From positions 62,001-126,000 of the forward strand of contig NZ_JBALOP010000002.1 of NCBI RefSeq assembly GCF_036962685.1: a stretch of DNA of 64,000 nt, read 5' to 3'. Every line of letters starts with the position of its first letter. Within the stretch, counting starts at the first letter, position 1. Positions 34,188 to 42,048 of the stretch are shown piece by piece. The notes beneath the pieces are model-generated. The model made no database searches. It was not told where the DNA came from and worked only from the letters and a program-made list of their open reading frames with translations. The translations under genes were made by a program, and so were the position numbers. Source of the stretch: Ferdinandcohnia sp036962685 (GTDB taxonomy: Bacteria > Bacillota > Bacilli > Bacillales > Bacillaceae_L).

Positions 34188-34613
34188 ATGGACTCTGTTC
34201 GCGATGTAATGAGTACTGATGTGGAATACTGCACGCCCCTTGATAATGTGTATGAAGTAGCCGTTAAAATGAAGGATTTAGATGTCGGCGCAATTCCAAT
34301 TTTAGAGGACAAAAAATTAATTGGAATGATTACTGATCGTGATTTAGTCGTTCGAGGATATGCGGAAAAAAGGTCTGGTTCGAATAAAGTGACAAATGTT
34401 ATGAGTGAAGACTTAATTACTTGTACACCTGATACGTCTCTTGAGGAAGCATCTCAGTTGATGGCGAAACATCAAATTAGACGTTTACCAGTTATTGAAA
34501 ATGAACAGTTGGTTGGAATGTTATCCATTGGTGATTTATCGACAAACAAAACATCTGATCATTATGCAGGAGAAGCTTTAAGTGATATTTCTGAACAAGA
34601 CCAGCTTCATTAA
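34188..34613 (+). CDS. ylbB: CBS-domain pair protein YlbB
   Basis: 141 residues from ATG 34188, just after GGAGGT; the ATG at 34176 overlaps the ribosome binding site. Two CBS motifs: first about 1-60 (VRDVMSTDVEYCTPLDN...MITDRDLVVRG) and second about 70-130 (VMSEDLITCTPDTS...MLSIGDLS). Paired CBS domains bind adenine nucleotides and serve as sensors. No enzymatic domain is attached. It sits between two CAP-domain genes. Terminator follows. Confidence 0.9.
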   Translation: MDSVRDVMSTDVEYCTPLDNVYEVAVKMKDLDVGAIPILEDKKLIGMITDRDLVVRGYAEKRSGSNKVTNVMSEDLITCTPDTSLEEASQLMAKHQIRRLPVIENEQLVGMLSIGDLSTNKTSDHYAGEALSDISEQDQLH

Positions 34614-34616
34614 AGC

Positions 34617-34648
34617 ACAGGCACCCAAGGGGTGCCTGTTTATTTTTC
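34617..34648 (+). terminator. ylbB terminator
   Basis: ACAGGCACCC, AA, GGGGTGCCTGT, TTATTTTTC. Confidence 0.9.
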
Positions 34649-34713
34649 TTTCAAAATCGCATAATTCTAGCAAAATTTAATATATATGGTAGAAATACGT
34701 TTAATGTTAGGAA

Positions 34714-35781
34714 GTGGTTCTTCTGAAATTTGCTAAGATTGCAGTTACTATCTTACTATTGGCTTCTAGCATTTATTATATTTCTATTAAGCAAGGAAGA
34801 ACAGGATTCGTGAATGGTGTTGAACATACACCAGCCATATTAAACCAGACGAGCATAACGAAACAAAATATCCCTTATCAAAAAGAAATCCACCAATTTA
34901 ATGGTCTAATCTCATTCATTGGTATGGAAAGCACACAAATAAAAGAAACATTAGGCGAGCCGCATCGAATCGACCGGTCATCCTATGATTATGACTGGTG
35001 GGTTTATAATAAAAATCCACAAAATTATATCCAGGTTGGAATCGAAAATGGTAGAGTTGTCACTGTTTTTGGAACGGGCAATGATGTTCTCGTTGAACCT
35101 TTTAAAATTGGACAACCAATCGCACAGTTGCGCTCAAAAGGGTTAATAAAGCCTAAAATTTCATTAAATGTCGATAAAAACCCTTATCGATTTGAATTAT
35201 CAGATGTGGAAATGAAAGCTAGGCCTTTAATTGCTATGGGGAATGTCTATATTCAATTATATGTGGACACATTTACAGAAAAAATTTCAAGTATTCGGTT
35301 TTTAGATGGAAAAACCTTAATCAAGCTTCGCCCATATGAATTAGCATACCGAGGAGAATTACTCTCAGCAAAAGAGGTTTCAGAGACAGAATGGATGCAA
35401 ATTGAACAGGGGAACAAAGCCCAAATCCTTGATTTAACGAATGTTATTCGGATAAGACATGGTATACATCCGTTAAAAGGGGACGAACAATTAGCAAAAG
35501 TTGCTTATTTACATAGTAAGGATATGCAAGTGAATCAATATTTTGATCATACTTCCCCGACAAAAGGGGGTCTAGCGGATAGGTTAGCAGGCGGAGACAT
35601 AAGTTATCAGTTGGCTGGTGAAAATATTGCAGCTAAATATGTGGACGGAATCGCGGCTGTTGAAGGCTGGTTAAATAGTGAAGGTCATCGTGAAACTCTT
35701 TTAAATGAAGAATACAATTACCTTGGGGTTGGGGTGTATGAAAAATACTATACCCAAAACTTTATCCAGAAATGGGATTAG
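34714..35781 (+). CDS. ylbC: YlbC, membrane-anchored CAP-domain protein
   Basis: About 355 residues. N-terminal hydrophobic anchor (about 4-24, uncleaved or signal), then two CAP-associated N-terminal units (FNGLISFIGMESTQIKETLG and GQPIAQLRSKG, about 60-215), then a CAP domain (about 235-355) with IRIRHGIHPL, YFDHTSPTKGG, AGENIAA and NSEGHRETLL. GTG 34714 overlaps AGGAAG, so the real start may be the CTG at 34723; this is the least certain start in the window. Function unknown; an extracytoplasmic role is inferred. Confidence 0.85.
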   Translation: MVLLKFAKIAVTILLLASSIYYISIKQGRTGFVNGVEHTPAILNQTSITKQNIPYQKEIHQFNGLISFIGMESTQIKETLGEPHRIDRSSYDYDWWVYNKNPQNYIQVGIENGRVVTVFGTGNDVLVEPFKIGQPIAQLRSKGLIKPKISLNVDKNPYRFELSDVEMKARPLIAMGNVYIQLYVDTFTEKISSIRFLDGKTLIKLRPYELAYRGELLSAKEVSETEWMQIEQGNKAQILDLTNVIRIRHGIHPLKGDEQLAKVAYLHSKDMQVNQYFDHTSPTKGGLADRLAGGDISYQLAGENIAAKYVDGIAAVEGWLNSEGHRETLLNEEYNYLGVGVYEKYYTQNFIQKWD

Positions 35782-35785
35782 ATAA

Positions 35786-35826
35786 AAAAGTAAGCAATAC
35801 GACGACATGTGTATTGCTTACTTTTC
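35786..35826. terminator. Bidirectional terminator ylbC / thioesterase
   Basis: AAAAGTAAGCAATAC and GTATTGCTTACTTTT form a 15-bp stem with a 10-nt loop; A and T runs on both sides. Confidence 0.92.
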
Positions 35827-35839
35827 TTTTATCATCTTC

Positions 35840-36334
35840 TTAATTTTTTGGACGGTCAATAATAAAGAAACTTCCGGTTGCATGCGCGATTAATTTTCCG
35901 TCATCACGATAAACTCTACCTTCGGTTACACATATTTTTGTACCTTTATGGATTAATTGTGCGACACAGCGTAATTCTTTTCCGATTCCTGGAGCAACAT
36001 AATTGATTTTCATTTCAGTTGTTACAGCTGCTTTTTCTTGTGATAGGACATGATGAACAACTGATCCCATTGCGGAGTCAAGTAAAGTGGCAGTAATGCC
36101 TCCATGAACAATTTGCAATGGATTTTGAATAAGTTCCGTATTTGGAATGGTAATTTCATAGGTTTCGTCATCAATAACCCGACGGTTTGTTTGCATTAAG
36201 CCACCAATATAGGAGCCATTTTGTTTAGTTTGTTTACGAATCACAGCATCGATTACATGTTCCATTGCTTGCCTTTCTTCTTCAGATGCCTCTAGAAAAA
36301 ATGATTGTAATTTTTGTAGAATACGATCTTCCAT
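35840..36334 (-). CDS. PaaI-family hotdog thioesterase
   Basis: 164 residues. A hotdog fold with the family motif QIVHGGITATLLDSAMGSVV (HGG at the active-site helix start), then TTEMKINYVAP and the C-terminal strand KLIAHATGSFFII. It probably hydrolyses an acyl- or aryl-CoA; the substrate is unknown. The N-terminal 45 residues are helical and extend beyond the minimal domain. Convergent to ylbC. Confidence 0.88.
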   Translation of the reverse strand: MEDRILQKLQSFFLEASEEERQAMEHVIDAVIRKQTKQNGSYIGGLMQTNRRVIDDETYEITIPNTELIQNPLQIVHGGITATLLDSAMGSVVHHVLSQEKAAVTTEMKINYVAPGIGKELRCVAQLIHKGTKICVTEGRVYRDDGKLIAHATGSFFIIDRPKN

Positions 36335-36472
36335 TAACCTAACCTCAAATCCATAATATTTTTATTATTCTCATTTTAACAATATATACAGAGTTTTGGC
36401 AATTTGGGCGAACCATTCAATTTAATATAGATAAACTATAGTAGGCAATTGTATGAAATTGGGGTGATTTAA

Positions 36473-36862
36473 ATGGGAAATCAGCTTCATCCATCTGTAC
36501 AGGAGTTTAAGGCCTTCGTTAAAAAACATCCTAAACTTGTGCAGGAAGTGCGAAAGGGAACCCTTAATTGGCAGGAAGTATTTGAAGACTGGTATATACT
36601 TGGTGAGGAAGATGAAAAGTGGAAAAGGTTTAAAGATAAAGATAGCAAAACAGAGGATACCGACAAATCAGATTTTATCGGAAAAATTTTTTCATCCTTT
36701 AAAAATGCTGATATGAATAATCTACAAGAGCAAATCTCGAATGTAGGGGAAGCTATTTCAACAATTCAGGCCGTTATTCATCAGTTTCGCGGGGATGAAA
36801 AGCAACAGCAGAGGCGAACTAGCCGAGAAGTTCATCATCCTTTTGCCTTTCGCAAAGATTAG
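36473..36862 (+). CDS. ylbD: YlbD-like spore coat protein
   Basis: 129 residues beginning with the conserved HPSVQEFKAFVKKHPKLVQE, followed by NWQEVFEDWYILGE and a charged, Gln/Arg-rich tail. This matches the YlbD family; in B. subtilis YlbD is linked to the spore coat. ATG behind GGGGTG. It lies 18 nt before ylbE, so both are likely co-transcribed, probably during sporulation. Confidence 0.85.
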   Translation: MGNQLHPSVQEFKAFVKKHPKLVQEVRKGTLNWQEVFEDWYILGEEDEKWKRFKDKDSKTEDTDKSDFIGKIFSSFKNADMNNLQEQISNVGEAISTIQAVIHQFRGDEKQQQRRTSREVHHPFAFRKD

Positions 36863-36880
36863 GCCAGAAGGGAGCATAGG

Positions 36881-37120
36881 ATGCGACAAGAATCATATGA
36901 ATATCTCAATTCAAAAAAACAACTGCGTGCTTTTGTCCGACAGAATCCGATTTGGTACCGAAAATTAACTCGGAATCCAAGAGATTTTCAACGTTTGGAA
37001 AACGAGGCAAAGGCATATTTCAAACAAACCTTTCCACATAAAGTTCAAAAAATTAACCAGTCCTTGGAAATGGCCTCATTCATGCTTCAAATGTATCAGG
37101 GCATGCGACAAAGTGATTAA
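36881..37120 (+). CDS. ylbE: YlbE-like protein
   Basis: 79 residues, basic and helical, beginning MRQESYEYLNSKKQLRAFVR with the conserved NPIWYRKLTRNP. It fits the YlbE-like family by sequence style and by position after ylbD. Function unknown. AGAAGGGAG precedes the ATG; a GC-rich hairpin (AAGGAGCT/GGCTCCTT) follows within 30 nt. Confidence 0.85.
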   Translation: MRQESYEYLNSKKQLRAFVRQNPIWYRKLTRNPRDFQRLENEAKAYFKQTFPHKVQKINQSLEMASFMLQMYQGMRQSD

Positions 37121-37213
37121 GAAAGGAGCTCTCTTGAATGGGCTCCTTCTTTGGTTGTGCAAGGATATTTGGGGCGTTATAGGAAAAACTAGGAAAAAAG
37201 GAGTTGGAAGAAT

Positions 37214-37615
37214 GTGTACAAGTATATTTTACCTTTTTGTTTCCTATGCTTCCTAACCATTCACATAAATGAAAAAGCGGTTGCATCAAAGAACGTTCAC
37301 TCCACTTTTTTTAGCGAAACAAGTGAGTTAGAAATAGAGCGTACCCTTCAAGTTGTACATCATGTTAGAGGTAATGATGTGTATCTTGAGTGTATAATCC
37401 CGAATTTTACATTCAAGCAAAGCGGTGGCCTTAAAAAGGAAGGAGAGGGCCATCTAAATATCATGATTGATGGGAAGAAAACAGAAAAAATTTCGACAGC
37501 AGCCTTCATTATTAAAGGGTTATCTAGAGGAGAGCATACATTAAAAATTCAAGTCGTTCATAATGATTTAACTACATATCCTCTTGAACATACAATTCAT
37601 ATCCATATAGATTAA
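37214..37615 (+). CDS. Hypothetical exported protein
   Basis: 133 residues with an N-terminal signal sequence (YILPFCFLCFLTIHI) and probable cleavage near residue 25. The remainder is predicted beta-rich (immunoglobulin-like), with ...HHVRGNDVYLECIIPNF and a final RGEHTLKIQVVH. GTG start at 37214, 10 nt after AAAAGGAG. I do not recognise the family. It lies between ylbE and ylbF, where B. subtilis has no such gene. Surface-exposed or secreted by inference. Confidence 0.65.
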   Translation: MYKYILPFCFLCFLTIHINEKAVASKNVHSTFFSETSELEIERTLQVVHHVRGNDVYLECIIPNFTFKQSGGLKKEGEGHLNIMIDGKKTEKISTAAFIIKGLSRGEHTLKIQVVHNDLTTYPLEHTIHIHID

Positions 37616-37690
37616 CTTTTATTATTTGTATTATCGCAGTAGATGCGATTCGTAATAATTCGTGGTATAGTGAAAGTGGAGGTGTTTATT

Positions 37691-38134
37691 TTGATAGCAA
37701 CAATTGAAAAAGTTGAAATTCTGGAAGAGGCACAGGAGTTATCAACAATGATTCTACAATCTGAACTGGCAGAGGAATACCGCAGCTGTTTATATACATT
37801 ACAAAAAGATAGAGAAGCGCAGAAACTAATCGCTGATTTTCAAAATATGAAAGAAAAATATGATGAGGTTCAACGATTCGGGAAATATCATCCTGATTTT
37901 CGAACTGTTTCAAAAGAGACAAGGGAACTTAAAAGAAAGCTTGATCTTCATGAAACGATTGCTGATTTTAAAAAAGCAGAGGATAATCTCCAGAAAGTAC
38001 TTGATGAAATTAGCGTGTTACTAGGTGGTGCTGTATCCAAGTATATTAAAGTGCCAACAGGGAACCCTTATTTTGATTCTATTTCAAGCTGTGGCGGTGG
38101 CTGTGGAAGTGGTGGAGCTTGCGGCTGTAAGTAA
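37691..38134 (+). CDS. ylbF: YlbF, subunit of the Y-complex controlling RNase Y
   Basis: 147 residues from TTG 37691, 7 nt after GTGGAGGTG; longer upstream frames lack a ribosome binding site. Helical core (about 8-115) of the YlbF/YmcA family. The C-terminus CGGGCGSGGACGCK is cysteine-rich. In B. subtilis YlbF, YmcA and YaaT form an iron-sulfur-binding complex that directs RNase Y mRNA maturation and affects sporulation, competence and biofilm formation; the Cys tail contributes to cluster binding. Confidence 0.93.
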   Translation: MIATIEKVEILEEAQELSTMILQSELAEEYRSCLYTLQKDREAQKLIADFQNMKEKYDEVQRFGKYHPDFRTVSKETRELKRKLDLHETIADFKKAEDNLQKVLDEISVLLGGAVSKYIKVPTGNPYFDSISSCGGGCGSGGACGCK

Positions 38135-38210
38135 CCGACACTTTCCGAGTAAAGTAAGTTTTCTACTTTATTTGGTATTGTAAAATTTTTACTTGATATG
38201 CTACACTATT

Positions 38211-38366
38211 TATAACTTTATTCATCAATGATGAATAAAGTTATAGCCTCCGGCGGATGCCCACGATTTTTCAGCAGAAAATTTTCGAGCAGTAAGATCA
38301 AAGACTAAAAGCATCACTTCCTGTGGGCCTAAAAATCGGGCGCAAATACGCTAAGGGCGTATTTGA
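38211..38366 (+). repeat. Family B structured repeat, copy B4
   Basis: The arms form a perfect 17-bp palindrome TATAACTTTATTCATCA / TGATGAATAAAGTTATA with one base between, so the variable loop sequence is absent. The core keeps the outer stem CGATTTTT/AAAAATCG and the CACTTCCTGTG hairpin but lacks the GTCTTT segment. The 3' hairpin AAATACGC/GGGCGTATTT is kept. It ends 28 nt before the ylbG start. Confidence 0.85.
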
Positions 38367-38394
38367 TTCTATTGAAATAAAAGGAGAAAATGCT

Positions 38395-38670
38395 ATGATT
38401 GGACAACGCCAAGGTATTATCGTTTGGCTTCATTCGCTAAAGCATTCAAAAATGCTTCGAAAATTCGGTAATATTCATTTTGTATCAAAACGTCTAAAAT
38501 ACGTGGTCCTTTATAATGATATGGAAAATACAGATTCAATCGTAGAAAAGTTAAATTCTCTTGCATTTGTCAAAAGGGTAGAGCCATCCTATAAACCATT
38601 TTTAAAGATTGAATTTGAGAACAAGAAACCGGATCGTGCAAAGGAATACGATTATAAGATCGGATTATAA
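38395..38670 (+). CDS. ylbG: UPF0298 protein YlbG
   Basis: 91 residues beginning MIGQRQGIIVWLHSLKHSKM, the UPF0298 signature, with KRLKYVVLYND and VKRVEPSYKPFLK. Small alpha/beta cytosolic protein of unknown function, always next to ylbF in bacilli. AAAGGAGA precedes the ATG. Repeat B4 separates it from ylbF. Confidence 0.92.
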   Translation: MIGQRQGIIVWLHSLKHSKMLRKFGNIHFVSKRLKYVVLYNDMENTDSIVEKLNSLAFVKRVEPSYKPFLKIEFENKKPDRAKEYDYKIGL

Positions 38671-38715
38671 AAAAGCTTATCAAAAGCATTTTTTTGCTTT
38701 GATAAGCTTTTTTAT
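38669..38715. terminator. Bidirectional terminator after ylbG
   Basis: AAAAAAGCTTATCAAA and TTTGATAAGCTTTTTT form a 16-bp stem around AGCATTTTTTTGC; suits ylbG and the convergent gene. Confidence 0.93.
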
Positions 38716-38718
38716 TTT

Positions 38719-39108
38719 TTATTTCATTCGCGGTAAATAGCGGTTCATTCGTAAAATTCCGATTAAATGCTGATAATAAAGATCTTTTTCGTGAAACATC
38801 GTAGAAGGTTTTACATCCAGTGTAATGATTTGTAAATCAAGTTCAATCGCTACCTCTGCAAAAAGATTGTAGCGTTGATTTGGTTTGACAACAGGATTGG
38901 GAATTCCTTCTCTACAAATATAGATTGCTTGAAAATCACCAGGTTTTGTCGGCTGAAGTGCCACAGCCAATGAGGTAACTTGTATATCCTGAATGGTTGT
39001 GTGAAATGCAAATAGCTTTGAAACTCGATGTCTATTTCCTTTTGCAAGCTCAAGAAGTTCATAAATATCTGAATAACCTTCGCCTAGCTCAATAAAACGT
39101 TGTATCAT
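38719..39108 (-). CDS. Conserved hypothetical Bacillus protein
   Basis: 129 residues, soluble, beginning MIQRFIELGEGYSDIYELLE, with SLAVALQPTKPGDFQAIYICREGIP. I associate it with a Bacillaceae-specific family (possibly DUF7147), sometimes mislabelled as methylthioribose kinase; it has no kinase motifs. Convergent with ylbG. Function unknown. Confidence 0.6.
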   Translation of the reverse strand: MIQRFIELGEGYSDIYELLELAKGNRHRVSKLFAFHTTIQDIQVTSLAVALQPTKPGDFQAIYICREGIPNPVVKPNQRYNLFAEVAIELDLQIITLDVKPSTMFHEKDLYYQHLIGILRMNRYLPRMK

Positions 39109-39178
39109 TCTAAATTCCCCTCGATTTCATATTTTCCATGTCTACTTTATCATGAATAGATTTGAATTAACAAACGAA

Positions 39179-39209
39179 AACAAAAAAACCCTGCAAGTCT
39201 ACTTGCAGG
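39179..39209 (-). terminator. Minus-strand terminator without an obvious gene
   Basis: On the minus strand CCCTGCAAG, 4-nt loop, CTTGCAGGG, followed by TTTTTTT. It points towards the gene at 38719-39108, but lies upstream of that gene's start, so it would end a transcript begun in 39210-39500. Confidence 0.7.
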
Positions 39210-39286
39210 GTCCTTCCATTCCATGTTTTTCGTTACCGTTCACATGGAAGAAGGCAAAGGGAGAGGAGAAACCGGAGGAAGAACTT

Positions 39287-39409
39287 ATGGGGAAACGTAA
39301 GTCTTCTCCGCGGTTGGCAACAACATCCTCGAATGATGTTGTTATTACTAATTATGACCAATTGAAAATTGTGTATACATCATGTCACGTTTTTTTATTA
39401 TCCCAATAA
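39287..39409 (+). CDS. Predicted 40-aa small protein upstream of rsmD
   Basis: ATG 39287 lies 6 nt after GGAGGAAG, a strong ribosome binding site in a purine-rich tract. The product is 40 residues: basic N-terminus MGKRKSSPR, Ser/Thr/Asn middle, and ITNYDQLKIVYTSCHVFLLS at the end. The longer frame from 39152 crosses a minus-strand terminator and is unlikely. I do not recognise the product. The coding evidence is the ribosome binding site and open frame only. Confidence 0.5.
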   Translation: MGKRKSSPRLATTSSNDVVITNYDQLKIVYTSCHVFLLSQ

Positions 39410-39514
39410 AATTTTTGCCTAAATGATATCTTAGAATTTTTTATTATTCATTAACAAACGTTTACGTTTATGGTAGGATAATGTTATTAATTTACATAGA
39501 CAGTGGTGATAGCA

Positions 39515-40090
39515 GTGAGAGTCGTGTCCGGGTCGAAGAAAGGTATCCACTTGAAAGCGGTACCAGGAATGTCCACAAGACCAACAACAGACAAGGTGAA
39601 GGAAGCCATCTTTAATATCATCGGTCCATATTTTGATGGTGGGAATGGACTTGATTTATTTGGTGGAAGCGGTGGACTTGGAATTGAAGCGTTAAGCCGT
39701 GGAATTGATAAGGTCATTTTTGTTGACCGTGATCAAAAAGCAATTCAAACAATTAAAGGAAATTTAGAAACATGTCGACTTGTCGATGATGCTGAAGTTT
39801 ATCGAAACGAGGCCTTCCGGGCTTTAAAGGCCATCGTAAAACGTGATATCAAATTCGATTTAATCCTTTTAGATCCGCCATATAAACAGCAAAAATTAAC
39901 AGAGTTAATCGAAGAAATAAATAAACATCAGTTATTAACCAATAACGGTTATATTGTTGCAGAACATGGATCGGACGTTTTATTGGAACAATCCATTGGT
40001 AACCTTCGTTTGGTTCGTCATGAAGTGTACGGTGTCATTGGCGTATCCATTTATCGGAATGAAGAGGGAAAGGTAGGCGAACTGAAATGA
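39515..40090 (+). CDS. rsmD: 16S rRNA (guanine966-N2)-methyltransferase RsmD
   Basis: 191 residues from GTG 39515 (GGTGA 5 nt upstream); a GTG at 39503 would add 4 residues. N-terminal RVVSGSKKGIHLKAVPG, SAM-binding LDLFGGSGGLGIEALSRG (FGGSG instead of the more common FAGSG), and catalytic LDPPY identify RsmD (ylbH). It methylates G966 of 16S rRNA. It overlaps coaD by 4 nt (ATGA), showing translational coupling. Confidence 0.95.
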   Translation: MRVVSGSKKGIHLKAVPGMSTRPTTDKVKEAIFNIIGPYFDGGNGLDLFGGSGGLGIEALSRGIDKVIFVDRDQKAIQTIKGNLETCRLVDDAEVYRNEAFRALKAIVKRDIKFDLILLDPPYKQQKLTELIEEINKHQLLTNNGYIVAEHGSDVLLEQSIGNLRLVRHEVYGVIGVSIYRNEEGKVGELK

Positions 40091-40578
40091 CCAGAATTGC
40101 TGTTTGCCCAGGAAGCTTTGATCCAGTAACAAATGGACACCTTGATATTATCAAAAGAGGGGCAAAAGTATTTGATAAAATTTATGTGTGTGTCTTAAAT
40201 AACTCATCAAAACAGCCTTTGTTCACAGTTGAAGAACGAATTAAACTGTTACAGGAAAGTACGAAGGATTTACATAATATTGAAGTTGAATGTTTTAGTG
40301 GTTTATTGATGGATTACGCAAGCGAGAAAAATGCAAATGCGATTTTACGTGGGCTTCGTGCCGTTTCGGATTTTGAGTACGAAATGCAAATTACTTCGAT
40401 GAATCGTATTTTAAATGAAGAAATCGAAACTTTTTTTATGATGACAAATAACCAATATTCTTTTTTAAGCTCAAGTATTGTGAAGGAAGCTGCGAAATAT
40501 CATGGAGTGATTTCCGAGCTTGTACCAAAACCAGTTGAATTAGCGCTTAAGGAAAAATTTAATAGCCCCGCAAATTAA
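40087..40578 (+). CDS. coaD: Phosphopantetheine adenylyltransferase
   Basis: 163 residues. It transfers AMP from ATP to 4'-phosphopantetheine, the fourth step of CoA synthesis. N-terminal CPGSFDPVTNGHLDI includes the HxGH-type motif (NGHLD); SSSIVKEAA near the C-terminus is the second nucleotide-binding motif. The start overlaps rsmD, and the stop overlaps the stop of convergent ylbJ within the shared terminator. Confidence 0.97.
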   Translation: MTRIAVCPGSFDPVTNGHLDIIKRGAKVFDKIYVCVLNNSSKQPLFTVEERIKLLQESTKDLHNIEVECFSGLLMDYASEKNANAILRGLRAVSDFEYEMQITSMNRILNEEIETFFMMTNNQYSFLSSSIVKEAAKYHGVISELVPKPVELALKEKFNSPAN

Positions 40579-40600
40579 ATGCGAGGGCTTTTTATTTTGC
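40564..40600. terminator. Bidirectional terminator over the coaD and ylbJ stops
   Basis: AGCCCCGCA (40564-40572) pairs with TGCGAGGGCT (40580-40589), followed by TTTTATTTT. Both coding regions end in the loop, overlapping by 4 bp. Confidence 0.85.
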
Positions 40601-41801
40601 TGTAGTAAACGGCAATATAACATAACAACGAAAAAATCGTAACGAGTGGTCCATAGATTAATAATCCGTTCCATAAGGTTTCAATCCAAACGGAAGTCTG
40701 TTCAGGAATCATTGGAGCGAAGACACCGAATGTTTCCTCTGACCCGGCATTTTTTACGTAAAGTGGATTCCATAAAAGAAATGTGATAATCCCTGCTAAA
40801 AATCCATGCATAATTCGCGCGAAAAAAAATGGTTTAAACCTTACATCCGTTTCTGCTAAAATGCTTGCAACTTGCGCTTGTACAGAAAGGCCACAAAACC
40901 CCAGGATAAAACTTACGGTAATCACCTTAGGAAGTAGTTCAATATGTTCTAATTCACTTGTCATCATTGAACCTGTGGTAATTTCAAATATCCCAGAAAT
41001 CAAGGGGATACTGAGTTCAGCAGGCATTTGAAATAGTTTTAATAATATGGATAGTCCTGCACCGACTAATGCGATCACATTAATTAATGAAAGAAGTTTG
41101 TTAAAAACGGAAAATAGAATGATAAATCCTCCAATCATTAGTAACGTATGAATAGAGGTTGTGACCGCGTCGCCTAATAATTGCCCGAAAGGCCTTTTTT
41201 CCTTTAGTCTTGTGCGATGAAGCTCCTGTAAGGCCTTTACAATAATACTTTTCTTCTCGTCATCTTTAGGTGTGTGCTCATCACCCTTTTTACCATGGAA
41301 TCTCATGATTAAACCAACAAAAAAATTTCCGACATAATGGCTGACTGCAAGTAAGATCCCTAACCTGGGATTTTCAAAAAATCCTACAGAAATCGCAGCA
41401 AATATAAAAAGGGGATTTGAAGCATTTGCGAAGGAAACAAGCCTCTCTGCTTCAACTCTCGTAATTTGTTTCTCCTGTCTAAGCCGTGCAGCTAGTTTGG
41501 CGCCAGCTGGGAACCCTGAAGCCATACCCATTGCCCAAGCAAATCCACCCACACCTGGGACTCGAAACAATGGTCTCATTAAAGGTTCAAATAAGACACC
41601 GATAAATTTAACAATTCCAAAACCAATTAATAACTCTGATATGATTAAAAAAGGGAGTAAGGAAGGAAATACAATCTTCCACCACATTTCCAAACCAACC
41701 CTAGAAGCTTCCAGTGATTCCTTTGGAAAATAAATAAGTGCTATCGTTAGTAATGAAATTCCTGCCGCAATTGTTACTGTTTTAAATCTAGAACGTATCA
41801 A
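40575..41801 (-). CDS. ylbJ: Sporulation integral membrane protein YlbJ
   Basis: 408 residues with eight or more membrane helices, a nucleoside-transporter (Gate-like) fold. Conserved features include FPSLLPFLIISELLIGFG, GFAWAMGMASGFPAGAKLAA and the matching C-terminal helix bundle. In B. subtilis ylbJ is a mother-cell sporulation gene needed for heat-resistant spores. It is monocistronic and convergent to coaD, divergent from ylbK. The basic insert around 170-215 is a cytosolic loop. Confidence 0.92.
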   Translation of the reverse strand: MIRSRFKTVTIAAGISLLTIALIYFPKESLEASRVGLEMWWKIVFPSLLPFLIISELLIGFGIVKFIGVLFEPLMRPLFRVPGVGGFAWAMGMASGFPAGAKLAARLRQEKQITRVEAERLVSFANASNPLFIFAAISVGFFENPRLGILLAVSHYVGNFFVGLIMRFHGKKGDEHTPKDDEKKSIIVKALQELHRTRLKEKRPFGQLLGDAVTTSIHTLLMIGGFIILFSVFNKLLSLINVIALVGAGLSILLKLFQMPAELSIPLISGIFEITTGSMMTSELEHIELLPKVITVSFILGFCGLSVQAQVASILAETDVRFKPFFFARIMHGFLAGIITFLLWNPLYVKNAGSEETFGVFAPMIPEQTSVWIETLWNGLLIYGPLVTIFSLLCYIAVYYSKIKSPRI

Positions 41802-42048
41802 TGGTACTCCTCCTACAGAAGTCTTCTTTTCAGTTAGATCATAAGAGTGATAGAATAAGAGGGTCCGTAATTTTCAAAATCTTCCCTCATCTAATCGAAG
41901 TCAAATGGATGGTTTGTACATCTATTTAAATATACGTAGATGGGTGGCAAGTTTAGACCAAAAGAATGTACAAGTTTTCAATTCTTTTTTCATATAATGA
42001 TATAAAGTGAAATTAACATAGAAGGACTATTGTTAGGGGATGATTCTT

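Noticed and set aside
39152..39286. N-terminal extension of the small 40-aa gene
   Set aside because: It would place a strong minus-strand terminator hairpin inside coding sequence, and the good ribosome binding site is at 39274-39281.
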